A stretch of DNA of 39,616 nucleotides from an uncultured Streptococcus sp. (GCA_934196125.1 CAKPVT010000015.1:1-39616); one strand, 5' to 3'. Numbered from the stretch's first letter, positions 16,971 through 25,417 are shown. Numbers and translations: made by a program. Notes: generated by a model from the sequence alone, not told the origin.

Positions 16971-17786
16971 TTAAAAGACACGATAAACATAAGGATTATC
17001 GGGTTCACTAGTCTCTTTCATTTCTGTAATATGAAGAACTGGGAGTGTTTGTTCAAGGGTTTGGTTGTATTCGAGGCTGATTGTGCCTGTTGCGGTAATC
17101 CAAGTGTTATCAGCGTAGCTTGTACTGTTCCCAGTTGTCAACAAGCCATAAACACCAGAATCTGCAATACAGTGAATGATACCAAAACGGAAAAGGAATT
17201 GATAGCCTTCGTGACTAGGCTCGTTATAAACAAATCCAGTATAAGTAATCTCACGTCCCATAAATTCATCAGGATAGAGATAGATGAGTTCCATGACTTC
17301 CATATAATTTTCGGTTGTGATTTTAAGTTCGCCTGAACCTTTGTATTTTTTGAGTTCTTTCTGCATTTCTTTTTCGTAAGCAGAAGATGTAAAATACAAA
17401 CTTGTATCAGGTTTCAGATATTGGACTGTTGTTCCATCATCACTAACCGTACCAGCAGAACCAGCAGCAAGTGGGAAATTATAGCCTTTGGCAGCTACTG
17501 TCGTTGAATCCAGCGTTACCGTAGGAACTAAGAGCCCTACCAAAACTGGAATGACCAAAATCATCGGACTAGTCAGCTTCGCTATTTTTCCATGTAAATG
17601 GCTGTGCAATTTCAGATTTTTCATCCAAATAACCAGTTGAATAACCGCTAAAAGAAATGATAAAACCATGGAAATGTAGGCTAAATAAGCATAGTGAGTA
17701 TTGATGTATTGATCCAATTTCCCAGAGATTTGAAGATACATGGTTAATTCAAAGTAACCCGCTAAAATTAAAAATCGAATCATCAA
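16971..17786 (-). CDS. TIGR03943 family permease partner (YcgQ-like)
   Basis: 271-residue membrane protein. Hydrophobic segments lie near residues 3-20, 30-55 and 75-95, followed by an extracytoplasmic domain. The conserved core EITYTGFVYNEPSHEGYQFL … RFGIIHCIADSGVYGLL matches the YcgQ/TIGR03943 family as I know it. It overlaps the upstream permease gene by four bases, and the two families nearly always occur together. The pair is a predicted two-component permease of unknown substrate. Confidence 0.8.
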   Translation of the reverse strand: MMIRFLILAGYFELTMYLQISGKLDQYINTHYAYLAYISMVLSFLLAVIQLVIWMKNLKLHSHLHGKIAKLTSPMILVIPVLVGLLVPTVTLDSTTVAAKGYNFPLAAGSAGTVSDDGTTVQYLKPDTSLYFTSSAYEKEMQKELKKYKGSGELKITTENYMEVMELIYLYPDEFMGREITYTGFVYNEPSHEGYQFLFRFGIIHCIADSGVYGLLTTGNSTSYADNTWITATGTISLEYNQTLEQTLPVLHITEMKETSEPDNPYVYRVF

Positions 17787-18685
17787 ATCACCCCCACAAG
17801 TAAACAGTAAATGATAATCATCCCAACAGATACTGTGATAAATTGAACGATAAAGCGGGGTTTAAAGGAATTTACCATCATCATTAGGTTTTTAATATCT
17901 ACCATTGGTCCGATCAAAAGAAAAGCTAGAACAGGTGCTGTACCAAAACTTGATAGCAAGGAAGCTCCGATAAAGGCATCTGCTTCACTACAAAGAGAAA
18001 GAATGAATGCCAGTAACATCATGACTAAAATGGCTGTAAGGGCATTACCACCAATTCTGGTCAAAATACGTGTTGGCAGATAAATCTGCATTCCTGAAGC
18101 TACCAGAGTACCAAAAACCAAATAACGTCCAGTATCGAAAAACTCATCAATTGCGTGCGCAAGAGCTAAGAAAATTTTGCGATACCATGTTTCACTAGAA
18201 TAATCATGAAAATGTGTTGGTTTAGCATTTTCCTTGAGGATATTTTCATCAACCACAAATCCCAGCATGATACCCAACGTAATAGCAACAATAATAGCAC
18301 CAAGCAGTCGTAAACCTAAGAAGCGCCAGCTATTTCCAAAGGCTGAATAGGTGGCAAAAAGGACGATTGGGTTGATAATCGGAGCTGTTGCCAAGAAAGG
18401 AACAGCGGTGTAACTAGGAACTTTTTTCTCTAAAAAGCGCGTGATAATGGGAACAATACCACATTCGCAGGACGGAAAGACAAAACCGATAAAAGTTCCA
18501 AAAAGGATTCGTAAAAAACGATTTCGAGGTAGAAAACGTTGTACCAAATCAGGCGTAACATAAACCTCAATGAAGCCAGAAAGAATAGTTCCTAGCAAAA
18601 CAAAAGGCAGTGCCTCGATAATGATTGAAATAAAAATCGCAAACCATTGTAAGACACTAGCAGGTAAATTATTAAAAATTTCCAT
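17783..18685 (-). CDS. DUF318/UPF0718 (ArsP-like) permease, YcgR-like
   Basis: 300-residue polytopic membrane protein with about eight hydrophobic segments. FVFPSCECGIVPIITRFLEKK (about 70-90) holds the hallmark SCECG-type cysteine motif of the DUF318/ArsP permease family, and a second half shows LSLCSEADAFIGASL. Known relatives export organoarsenicals; most are uncharacterised, so transport of a metal(loid) or thiol-reactive compound is only inferred. It starts five bases after the small upstream gene and is coupled to the TIGR03943 partner. Confidence 0.85.
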   Translation of the reverse strand: MEIFNNLPASVLQWFAIFISIIIEALPFVLLGTILSGFIEVYVTPDLVQRFLPRNRFLRILFGTFIGFVFPSCECGIVPIITRFLEKKVPSYTAVPFLATAPIINPIVLFATYSAFGNSWRFLGLRLLGAIIVAITLGIMLGFVVDENILKENAKPTHFHDYSSETWYRKIFLALAHAIDEFFDTGRYLVFGTLVASGMQIYLPTRILTRIGGNALTAILVMMLLAFILSLCSEADAFIGASLLSSFGTAPVLAFLLIGPMVDIKNLMMMVNSFKPRFIVQFITVSVGMIIIYCLLVGVI

Positions 18686-18690
18686 AAAAA

Positions 18691-18825
18691 TTAATCAGTC
18701 GCTTTCTCAGCTTTTTTGTCCTTAACTTTCTTTTCTTTTTCAGGGTCGCTAGAGATTTTAGGAATATTTGCAAAGCTTGCAAACATTGACTCTAAATCAT
18801 CTTGACGTTTATGTGTGATAGCCAT
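18691..18825 (-). CDS. SPJ_0845-type small protein, 44 residues
   Basis: ATG at 18825 preceded by AGAGGTG, stop at 18691. The product MAITHKRQDDLESMFASFAN … is charged and soluble, ending in a lysine-rich tail (KEKKVKDKKAEKATD). The DDLESMFASFANIPKI core resembles the streptococcal SPJ_0845 family from memory. It is first in the permease operon. Function unknown. Confidence 0.7.
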   Translation of the reverse strand: MAITHKRQDDLESMFASFANIPKISSDPEKEKKVKDKKAEKATD

Positions 18826-18858
18826 AAGGCACCTCTTTTCTATATGTAATCACCTCTT

Positions 18859-18887
18859 ATTATACTATCAATCCTCAAATAGTACAA
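18859..18887 (-). promoter_or_regulatory. Promoter of the permease operon
   Basis: TATAAT (18864-18859 on the minus strand) with a 17-base spacer to the weak -35 TTGTAC (18887-18882), 34 bases before the small-protein ATG. Confidence 0.55.
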
Positions 18888-19023
18888 AAACTAAGCAGAC
18901 AAGTTAGCTATTTTAATGCGAAACAGTGTGTCATTTAGACATTTATCAGCCTAAGAAATTGGCGTGAATTTCTCATTATTGCATTTAAAAATCTAAGTGA
19001 AAAACTGAGATTCAGCTGATTTA

Positions 19024-19032
19024 TGATATAAT
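19024..19032 (+). promoter_or_regulatory. tex promoter giving a near-leaderless mRNA
   Basis: TGATATAAT is an extended -10 ending nine bases before the tex ATG at 19042. Initiation at the usual distance leaves a leader of only two to four bases. No ribosome site is visible between the box and the ATG. Confidence 0.65.
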
Positions 19033-19041
19033 AGAAGTACT

Positions 19042-21174
19042 ATGGAAAATGAAAATGTAACAAAAATTGCTCAAGATTTAAACATCAAAGAGATCCAAAT
19101 TGCCAAAGTTCTAGACTTGACTTCACAAGGGAATACCATTCCTTTCATTGCTCGTTACCGTAAGGAAATGACAGGTAATTTGGATGAAGTACAAATTAAA
19201 GCTATCATTGACTTGGATAAAAGCATGACAGCTTTAACTGACCGTAAAGCGACTGTTCTTGCTAAAATTGAAGAACAAGGTAAGCTTACTGCGGAACTCA
19301 AAAAAGCTATTGAGAACGCTGAAAAGTTGGCAGACGTTGAGGAACTTTACCTTCCTTACAAGGAAAAACGTCGTACCAAAGCCACTATCGCCAGAGAAGC
19401 AGGGCTATTTCTACTAGCTCGTTTAATTTTGCAAAATAAGCCTTCGCTTGAAGTAGAAGCAGCGAATTTTATAACAGAAGGGTTTGAAACAGCTGACAAG
19501 GCACTTGCTGGCGCTTGTGAAATTCTTATTGAAGCTTTTTCGGAGGACAACAAGCTCCGCTCATGGGTTTACAATGAAATCTTGTCTTACAGCTCAATCA
19601 TGTCAACAGTTAAAGACGAAGCTGCTGATGATAATAAAACCTTCCAAATTTACTATGATTTTTCAGAGAAAGTTTCTAAAATTCAAGGTTATCGTATTTT
19701 GGCACTTAATCGTGGTGAAAAACTCGGTATTTTAAAAGTTGGTTTCGAGCATAACATTGATAAAATGGTGCGCTTCATGGGAGCTCGCTTTAAAAATAAA
19801 AATGCTTATATTGATGATGTCATCGGCAAAACGATTAGGAAAAAAATCGTTCCTGCTATGGAACGCCGTGTTCACAGTGAGTTAACAGAAAGTGCAGAGG
19901 ATGGTGCAATCGAACTGTTCTCCGAAAATCTTCGCAATCTCCTTTTGGTCTCTCCTTTGAAAGGAAAAATGGTGTTAGGATTTGACCCAGCCTTTCGTAC
20001 AGGAGCTAAGTTAGCTGTTGTTGACCAAACAGGAAAATTGATGACTACCCAAGTTATCTATCCCGTTCCACCAGCTAGTCAGGCTAAAATCGAGCAATCG
20101 AAAAAAGATTTAGCAGAGCTTATTCGCACATATGGTGTTGAGATTATTGCTATCGGAAATGGGACTGCTAGCCGTGAAAGCGAAGCCTTTGTGGCACAAG
20201 TTTTGAAAGATTTTCCAGATGTTTCTTACGTGATTATCAATGAAAGCGGAGCTTCTGTCTATTCCGCATCTGAATTGGCACGTCACGAGTTTCCAGATTT
20301 GACCGTTGAAAAACGCTCAGCTATTTCCATTGCGCGTCGTTTGCAAGACCCACTTGCAGAATTGGTTAAAATCGCTCCAAAATCAATTGGTGTCGGACAA
20401 TATCAGCACGACGTTAGTCAGAAAAAACTTGCCGAAAACCTTGATTTTGTTGTAGATACCGTTGTTAACCAAGTCGGTGTTAATATCAATACAGCAAGCC
20501 CCGCGCTATTAGCCCACGTTTCAGGATTAAATAAAACAATTTCTGAAAATATTGTCAAATACCGTGATGAAAATGGACGAATTGCTTCGCGTGAAGACAT
20601 CAAAAAAGTTCCACGTCTGGGAGCTAAAGCTTTTGAACAAGCAGCAGGTTTCTTGCGTATTCCAGGGGCAAAAAATATCCTTGACAATACAGGCGTTCAC
20701 CCAGAGTCTTATAAAGCCGTTGAACGTTTATTGAAAGAATTAAATATCACAGATTTAGATGATTCAGCAAAAATAAAACTGCAATCTGTTTCAATTGAAA
20801 CGATGGCTGAAACCATTAATATCGGACAAGAAACGCTTAAAGATATTATTGCTGACCTCTTAAAACCAGGGCGTGATTTGCGTGATGATTTTGAAGCACC
20901 TGTGCTCCGCCAAGATGTTTTGGATATTTCAGACCTTGAAATTGGGCAAAAATTAGAAGGAACTGTCCGTAATGTTGTTGATTTTGGTGCATTTGTTGAT
21001 ATTGGTTTGCATGATGATGGTTTGATTCATATTTCACAAATGAGCAAGTCTTTTGTCAAACATCCAAGTCAAGTGATTTCTGTCGGAGACGTTGTGACGG
21101 TTTGGGTTTCAAAAATCGATAAGGAACGCGGAAAAATCAATCTTTCCTTGGTAGACTTACGTGAACTTAACTAA
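19042..21174 (+). CDS. tex: Tex-family RNA-binding transcription accessory protein
   Basis: 710-residue nucleic acid-binding protein of the Tex/YhgF family. The N-terminal helical region is residues 1-300. A YqgF-like RNase H fold follows (KMVLGFDPAFRTGAKLAVVD, about 310). Helix-hairpin-helix repeats are at about 480-560 (VNINTASPALLAHVSGL), and a C-terminal S1 domain at about 625-700 (GTVRNVVDFGAFVDIGLHDD). Length and domain order are complete. No Shine-Dalgarno is present and the promoter lies immediately upstream. The GTG of the next gene overlaps its end by 14 bases. Confidence 0.95.
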   Translation: MENENVTKIAQDLNIKEIQIAKVLDLTSQGNTIPFIARYRKEMTGNLDEVQIKAIIDLDKSMTALTDRKATVLAKIEEQGKLTAELKKAIENAEKLADVEELYLPYKEKRRTKATIAREAGLFLLARLILQNKPSLEVEAANFITEGFETADKALAGACEILIEAFSEDNKLRSWVYNEILSYSSIMSTVKDEAADDNKTFQIYYDFSEKVSKIQGYRILALNRGEKLGILKVGFEHNIDKMVRFMGARFKNKNAYIDDVIGKTIRKKIVPAMERRVHSELTESAEDGAIELFSENLRNLLLVSPLKGKMVLGFDPAFRTGAKLAVVDQTGKLMTTQVIYPVPPASQAKIEQSKKDLAELIRTYGVEIIAIGNGTASRESEAFVAQVLKDFPDVSYVIINESGASVYSASELARHEFPDLTVEKRSAISIARRLQDPLAELVKIAPKSIGVGQYQHDVSQKKLAENLDFVVDTVVNQVGVNINTASPALLAHVSGLNKTISENIVKYRDENGRIASREDIKKVPRLGAKAFEQAAGFLRIPGAKNILDNTGVHPESYKAVERLLKELNITDLDDSAKIKLQSVSIETMAETINIGQETLKDIIADLLKPGRDLRDDFEAPVLRQDVLDISDLEIGQKLEGTVRNVVDFGAFVDIGLHDDGLIHISQMSKSFVKHPSQVISVGDVVTVWVSKIDKERGKINLSLVDLRELN

Positions 21175-21604
21175 TTTTATCAAAACAGTCTCACGAGAAG
21201 ATTTCGGAAAAGAATTTCGCCATACGGCATTTTGGAATCCACGTTTGCGGACAACGGGTGGTCGTTTTTTCCCAGATGATGGGCATTTGGATTTTAATCC
21301 CAAGATTTATGAAGCATTTGGTGTTGACGTTTTTCGAAAAATTGTTCGCCATGAGCTTTGCCATTATCATTTGTATTTTGAGGGAAAAGGCTATAAGCAC
21401 GCTGATGCCGATTTTAAAGCATTATTGAAAGTAGTTGATGGTCTGCGTTACGCGCCAGCCATGCTCCAAAAGGCGGAAAAATACCTATACCGTTGCCAAA
21501 AATGTGGACAAGACTATCACCGAAAACGTCGTGTCAATACCCCAAAATACCGTTGTGGACGTTGTCACGGCAAGCTCTTAGAAATCAAAAATCAAGAAAT
21601 TTAG
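21161..21604 (+). CDS. SprT-family zinc metalloprotease-like protein
   Basis: 147-residue SprT-like protein. Motif HELCHYH (residues 64-70) provides the HExxH-type zinc site, and a C-terminal zinc ribbon is formed by CQKC and CGRC. I start it at the GTG 21161, inside the end of tex, because MNLTNFIKTVSREDFG is the family N terminus and no later ATG keeps it. SprT relatives bind DNA or degrade DNA-crosslinked proteins in other organisms; the bacterial role is unsettled. Confidence 0.88.
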   Translation: MNLTNFIKTVSREDFGKEFRHTAFWNPRLRTTGGRFFPDDGHLDFNPKIYEAFGVDVFRKIVRHELCHYHLYFEGKGYKHADADFKALLKVVDGLRYAPAMLQKAEKYLYRCQKCGQDYHRKRRVNTPKYRCGRCHGKLLEIKNQEI

Positions 21605-21628
21605 AGAAAGATTTTTTCTTCAGTATAG

Positions 21629-21655
21629 AATCAGTCGTAGGACTGATTTTATTTT
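21629..21655 (+). terminator. Terminator after the tex-sprT operon
   Basis: AATCAGTC (21629-21636), loop GTAG, GACTGATT (21641-21648), then TTATTTT. Confidence 0.85.
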
Positions 21656-21668
21656 AAAGGCGATTAGG

Positions 21669-21674
21669 TATAAT
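21669..21674 (+). promoter_or_regulatory. -10 box of the pspC-type gene
   Basis: TATAAT 36 bases before the ATG at 21710; no clear -35. Confidence 0.5.
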
Positions 21675-21709
21675 AACTATAGTGAGATAAAAAGAAGGAA
21701 GGGACTAAA

Positions 21710-21988
21710 ATGAAATCAGCTCTTTATAAACAGCGAAAAAATAAACTGGTTTGTGGTGTCTGTGCCGGAATTGCTGATAAGTTCGGTTGGGACTTGCCTT
21801 TGACGCGTGTCCTGACAGTATTGCTGATGTATTTTTATGGCTTTGGCATTGTCATTTATATTCTCTTAGCAATTTTTCTTCCTTACAAAGAAGATATCAC
21901 TCGAGACCATTACGGAACGGGACCACGCCAACGTAAGGATGCTGAAGTCGTTGACGAAGATGACGACAATGACGGTTGTTTTTGGTAA
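21710..21988 (+). CDS. PspC-domain membrane protein
   Basis: 92-residue protein. The PspC domain covers residues 4-62: YKQRKNKLVCGVCAGIADKF, then a hydrophobic helix VLTVLLMYFYGFGIVIYILL and FLPYK. A charged, acidic tail (DAEVVDEDDDNDG) ends it. AAGGAAGGGA before the ATG is a strong ribosome site. Members are envelope-stress proteins; partners of phage-shock type are not nearby. It is monocistronic, with terminators on both sides. Confidence 0.88.
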   Translation: MKSALYKQRKNKLVCGVCAGIADKFGWDLPLTRVLTVLLMYFYGFGIVIYILLAIFLPYKEDITRDHYGTGPRQRKDAEVVDEDDDNDGCFW

Positions 21989-22071
21989 AAACTGACAGTT
22001 TAACTTCAATGTAGCAAAAACTTAACACTTATAGGGATAACAGGAACTTATAAAGGTCTTTCAAAACAGGA

Positions 22072-22101
22072 AAAGCTCAGATTATGATTGTTCTGGGCCT
22101 T
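22072..22101 (+). terminator. Probable terminator after pspC gene
   Basis: GCTCAGA (22075-22081) pairs with TCTGGGC (22092-22098, one G-U), extended by AAA/TTT. Confidence 0.5.
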
Positions 22102-22183
22102 TGATTTGGTAGCTTTTTATTAGCAGGAAACTGATAATATTTTTGAATAAGTCTGCGTGAGCGCTTACTTTTGCAGGTTAATG

Positions 22184-22192
22184 TGATATAAT
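22184..22192 (+). promoter_or_regulatory. hprK promoter, extended -10
   Basis: TGATATAAT, about 140 bases before hprK. TTACTT (22165-22170) is a possible -35 at 16 bases. Confidence 0.55.
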
Positions 22193-22314
22193 AATGAAAA
22201 AAGAGGAAAAGGATTGAACAAAAATTGATGATAAACTGAAAATAGCTTGTGGTTTAGTCAAGCTTATTTTCTAAAATTTTCAATTTATTTACACAGTCAC
22301 GAGGTGATTGGTAA

Positions 22315-22371
22315 ATGGTTCATGGTACATCAAATGTCGGTTACTGTAAAAATGTTGGTGGACAAGGTTAA
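22315..22371 (+). CDS. Possible 18-codon leader ORF overlapping the hprK start
   Basis: ATG 22315 sits eight bases after GAGGTG, the best ribosome site in the region, and reads MVHGTSNVGYCKNVGGQG to a TAA at 22369-22371. It is out of frame with hprK and overlaps its start. It may be a translated regulatory leader peptide, or the ribosome site may really serve ATG 22322 or 22334 of hprK at poor spacing. Confidence 0.35.
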   Translation: MVHGTSNVGYCKNVGGQG

Positions 22372-23263
22372 GCTAGATGTTATCTACGGTGATGATGACT
22401 TATTAGCTAAAAAAATTACAACGTCAGATATTTCACGACCTGGGCTTGAGATGACAGGTTATTTTGATTATTATTCGCCGGAACGCCTGCAATTGCTAGG
22501 GATGAAAGAGTGGTCTTATCTTACCAAAATGTCATCACATAATCGTCATCAAGTTTTGACAGAAATGATTAAGCCAGAGACACCTGCTATTATTGTAGCG
22601 CGTAATCTAGCCATTCCAGATGAAATGTTGGCAGCTGCTAAAGAAAAAGGCATTGCTGTCTTGCAAAGTCATATCCCAACAAGTCGTTTATCTGGTGAAA
22701 TGTCATGGTATCTGGATTCTTGCCTTGCCGAACGCACTAGCGTTCATGGTGTTCTCATGGATATTTACGGTATGGGAGTTTTAATTCAAGGTGATTCAGG
22801 AATTGGTAAAAGTGAAACTGGTCTTGAATTAGTCAAACGTGGTCACCGCTTGGTAGCTGATGACCGTGTCGATGTATTTGCCAAAGACGAAGAAACACTT
22901 TGGGGGGAACCCGCAGAAATTCTCCGTCATTTGCTTGAAATTCGAGGTGTTGGTATCATTGACGTGATGAGCTTGTACGGTGCTAGCGCTGTTAAAGATT
23001 CATCACAAGTTCAATTGGCAATTTACTTAGAGAATTTTGAATCAGATAAAATCTTTGACCGCTTAGGAAATAGCAACGAAGAAATCGAGTTATCTGGTGT
23101 AAAAATTCCGCGCGTGCGTATCCCAGTAAAAACAGGACGTAACGTGTCAGTCGTTATTGAAGCAGCAGCCATGAACTACCGTGCTAAACAAATGGGATTT
23201 GATGCAACTAAGACATTTGAGGACCGCCTCACTCAGCTTATTAGCCAAAACGAGGAGAACTAA
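22334..23263 (+). CDS. hprK: HPr kinase/phosphorylase
   Basis: 309-residue bifunctional enzyme that phosphorylates HPr on Ser46 and removes that phosphate, setting carbon catabolite control. The P-loop is GDSGIGKSETG, preceded by the catalytic-histidine region (VHGVLMDIYGMGVLIQG). The HprK signature EIRGVGIIDVMSLYGASAV and C-terminal PVKTGRNVSVVIEAAAMNYR are present. The family start MSVTVKMLVDKVKL supports ATG 22334; an in-frame ATG at 22322 is also possible. The stop overlaps the lgt ATG (TAATG). Confidence 0.95.
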   Translation: MSVTVKMLVDKVKLDVIYGDDDLLAKKITTSDISRPGLEMTGYFDYYSPERLQLLGMKEWSYLTKMSSHNRHQVLTEMIKPETPAIIVARNLAIPDEMLAAAKEKGIAVLQSHIPTSRLSGEMSWYLDSCLAERTSVHGVLMDIYGMGVLIQGDSGIGKSETGLELVKRGHRLVADDRVDVFAKDEETLWGEPAEILRHLLEIRGVGIIDVMSLYGASAVKDSSQVQLAIYLENFESDKIFDRLGNSNEEIELSGVKIPRVRIPVKTGRNVSVVIEAAAMNYRAKQMGFDATKTFEDRLTQLISQNEEN

Positions 23264-24045
23264 TGATTGATCCAGTTGCTATTCAGTTAGGTCCTATTAG
23301 TATTCGTTGGTATGCGATTTTCATTGTTTCAGGGTTACTTCTTGCTGTTTATTTAGCGATGAAAGAAGCACCGCGTCGGAAGATAATTCCTGATGACATT
23401 TTAGATTTTATTTTAATTGCATTCCCACTTGCGATTATTGGTGCTCGTGTTTATTATGTCATTTTTGATTGGTCTTATTATGCTAATCAGCCATTGAGCG
23501 AAATAGTTGCCATTTGGAACGGTGGCCTTGCTATTTACGGTGGCTTGATTACAGGAGCAATCGTATTGTTTGTTTTTTCTTATTACCGAGCAATCAATCC
23601 ACTTGATTTTTTGGACATTGCAGCACCTGGTGTCATGATTGCGCAAGCTATCGGACGATGGGGAAATTTCATAAATCAAGAAGCTTATGGTAAAATAGTA
23701 GATAATCTGAATTACCTACCAGAGTTTATCAAGAACCAGATGTATATTGATGGTTCGTATCGTGTTCCGACATTTTTATATGAATCATTGTGGAATTTAT
23801 TAGGATTTGTGATTGTCATGAGCCTAAGACACCGACCACGTTTCTTCAAACAAGGTGAAATTACCTTCTTTTACCTCATTTGGTATGGTTGTGGGCGTTT
23901 TGTCATCGAAGGAATGCGGACAGATAGTCTAATGTTACTCGGAATTCGAGTATCACAATGGCTTTCTGCTCTACTCGTTTTGATTGGTGTGGTCTTGGTT
24001 ATCTGGAGAAGAAAACAGAAAGCTGTTCCGTATTATCAGGAATAA
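23263..24045 (+). CDS. lgt: Prolipoprotein diacylglyceryl transferase
   Basis: 260-residue membrane enzyme that attaches diacylglycerol to the lipobox cysteine of prelipoproteins. N-terminal PISIRWYAIFIVSG with its conserved Arg, then HGGL-equivalent NGGLAIYGGLITG, and the signature IGRWGNFINQEAYG (about residues 129-142) are all seen. About seven hydrophobic segments run through the protein. It overlaps hprK by one base, a pairing conserved across streptococci. Confidence 0.96.
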   Translation: MIDPVAIQLGPISIRWYAIFIVSGLLLAVYLAMKEAPRRKIIPDDILDFILIAFPLAIIGARVYYVIFDWSYYANQPLSEIVAIWNGGLAIYGGLITGAIVLFVFSYYRAINPLDFLDIAAPGVMIAQAIGRWGNFINQEAYGKIVDNLNYLPEFIKNQMYIDGSYRVPTFLYESLWNLLGFVIVMSLRHRPRFFKQGEITFFYLIWYGCGRFVIEGMRTDSLMLLGIRVSQWLSALLVLIGVVLVIWRRKQKAVPYYQE

Positions 24046-24068
24046 AAATAGGTAGATGGGAGAAAAAA

Positions 24069-24488
24069 ATGTTTGAAGTAGCACTATTAATTATTGCCAT
24101 TGCTTTTGCTGTTTTGGTTGGCGTTTTTATACCACTTGGTGTTAAACTATATAAAACAGTTGATGTTGTAAATGAGACAATTGATGAAACAAAGCAGACC
24201 ATAAAAGTGTTGACTAGTGATGTTAACGTCACTCTTCATCAGACCAATGAAATCTTGGCTAAAGTTAATGTTTTAGTTGAGGATGTTAATGGCAAGGTGT
24301 CAACAATTGATCCACTTTTTGTGGCAGTTGCAGAGTTGTCTGAGACTGTTTCGGATTTGAATGCACAAGCTCGTAATATCACTCAAAAAGCTACTCAAGC
24401 CTCAGCAAATGTTAGCAAAGCTGGTGCAGCATTTGCTGTTGGTAAAGTTGCCTCAAAATTATTTCGTAAAAAAGGAGAAGAAGCATGA
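24069..24488 (+). CDS. DUF948 domain membrane protein
   Basis: 139-residue protein with an N-terminal membrane helix (FEVALLIIAIAFAVLVGVFI) followed by a long heptad-like region rich in Val/Asn/Thr (VNETIDETKQTIKVLTSDV …) and a basic C terminus. The ATG 24069 follows GGGAG; longer in-frame starts lie inside lgt. It overlaps the next gene by four bases. DUF948 proteins pair with YtxH-type proteins, as here, and are linked to general stress in Bacillus; mechanism unknown. Confidence 0.88.
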   Translation: MFEVALLIIAIAFAVLVGVFIPLGVKLYKTVDVVNETIDETKQTIKVLTSDVNVTLHQTNEILAKVNVLVEDVNGKVSTIDPLFVAVAELSETVSDLNAQARNITQKATQASANVSKAGAAFAVGKVASKLFRKKGEEA

Positions 24489-24958
24489 GTAAACTATTGA
24501 AAAACGTGATTATTGGTGTTGCCTCTGGTGCAGCTGCAGCTTATTTCCTATCTACCGAAAAAGGTAAGAAATTCCAAAAGAAAGCCGCTAAAGCTTACGA
24601 GGCTTATAAAGAAAATCCTGCTGAATATCATCAAAAAGCAAAAGATAAAGTAACGGAATACACAGATTTAGCTGTTGATACCTTCAACGACTACCGCCAA
24701 AAATTTGAATCTGGTGAATTAACAACCGATGAATTTTTGGATACAGTAAAAGAAAAAGGTAAAGCGGCAGCTGATTTTGCTTCTGAAAAAGTCTCAGAAT
24801 TCACTTCTAAAGTATCTGAAGCGGTTAACGAAGCAGAAGAAGCTAAAGAAGAAACAAAAGTAGAAGTCGATGACATTATCATTGACTACACACAAGACGA
24901 AGAAGCCCCAGCAACTGAAAAGCCTGAGACTACTACCGAAGAAGCTGATGAAGAATAA
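24485..24958 (+). CDS. YtxH domain-containing protein
   Basis: 157-residue protein. A short N-terminal hydrophobic stretch with glycine/alanine pattern (NVIIGVASGAAAAYFLSTEKG, about 7-27) is the YtxH signature. A Lys/Ala/Glu-rich helical middle and a strongly acidic tail (EEAPATEKPETTTEEADEE) follow. The start overlaps the DUF948 gene. It is the last gene of hprK-lgt-DUF948-YtxH, closed by a clear terminator. Confidence 0.88.
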   Translation: MSKLLKNVIIGVASGAAAAYFLSTEKGKKFQKKAAKAYEAYKENPAEYHQKAKDKVTEYTDLAVDTFNDYRQKFESGELTTDEFLDTVKEKGKAAADFASEKVSEFTSKVSEAVNEAEEAKEETKVEVDDIIIDYTQDEEAPATEKPETTTEEADEE

Positions 24959-24960
24959 TG

Positions 24961-24982
24961 AAAAGGTCCAGTGGACCTTTTT
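24961..24982 (+). terminator. Terminator of the hprK operon
   Basis: AAAAGGTCC, loop AGT, GGACCTTTT, then T-rich sequence. A second AT-rich hairpin TAAGAAAAAT (25009-25018)/ATTTTTCTTA (25026-25035) follows. Confidence 0.88.
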
Positions 24983-25045
24983 ATGTTCGAGCCCGAAAAC
25001 AGGAAAGCTAAGAAAAATGTCAAAAATTTTTCTTACAATATAAAA

Positions 25046-25066
25046 ACAACCCCAAAGTGGAGTTGT
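25046..25066 (-). terminator. Terminator of the DUF3270 gene
   Basis: On the minus strand ACAACTCC pairs with GGGGTTGT (one G-U) and is followed by TTTTTAT. Confidence 0.75.
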
Positions 25067-25077
25067 AGTGGTTCATT

Positions 25078-25362
25078 TCAATGTCTTAAAGACCAAATAA
25101 TACTTGAAACAGCTGACGTAATAGCTAGGCTAATAAGAGAGGCAAATAAGAAAGCCCAGATTGGAGCTAGATTCAAGACTAGCAAAAAGAATGAGATGAC
25201 GACAGTCGAAATTCCAAATAATGCAATACGAGCAAAAAACATTAACTCTTTTAATTTAGCATTTCTGTGGTCAATTTCTTGAAATTCTTGAAATTTTGGT
25301 GCATTATCTTCTTGATAATGCCGTTCTTCAAGCTTTTTGTGTTGCTTTAATGGTGTTGGCAT
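25078..25362 (-). CDS. DUF3270 family membrane protein
   Basis: 94-residue protein of the streptococcal DUF3270 family as I recognise it. A charged N-terminal half (KQHKKLEERHYQEDNAPKFQ) precedes two membrane helices (LFGISTVVISFFLLVLNL and IWAFLFASLISLAITSAVSS). GGAGAGAGG before the ATG is a strong ribosome site. It has its own promoter and terminator. Function unknown. Confidence 0.82.
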   Translation of the reverse strand: MPTPLKQHKKLEERHYQEDNAPKFQEFQEIDHRNAKLKELMFFARIALFGISTVVISFFLLVLNLAPIWAFLFASLISLAITSAVSSIIWSLRH

Positions 25363-25388
25363 AATCCTCTCTCCTCTGATACTTAGAT

Positions 25389-25417
25389 ATCATACCATAA
25401 ATTAACAAATTTGTCAC
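25389..25417 (-). promoter_or_regulatory. Promoter of the DUF3270 gene
   Basis: Minus strand: -35 GTGACA (25417-25412), 17-base spacer, -10 TATGAT (25394-25389) with a TGG extension. It is a good sigma-70-type match, 27 bases before the ATG. Confidence 0.65.

Noticed and set aside
22156..22170. CcpA cre site before hprK
   Set aside because: GTGAGCGCTTAC has the AGCGCT core but the outer TG/CA positions do not fit the consensus at the right spacing.
24971..25282. Plus-strand open frame over the DUF3270 gene
   Set aside because: It is the complementary shadow of DUF3270 plus its terminator and has no ribosome site.
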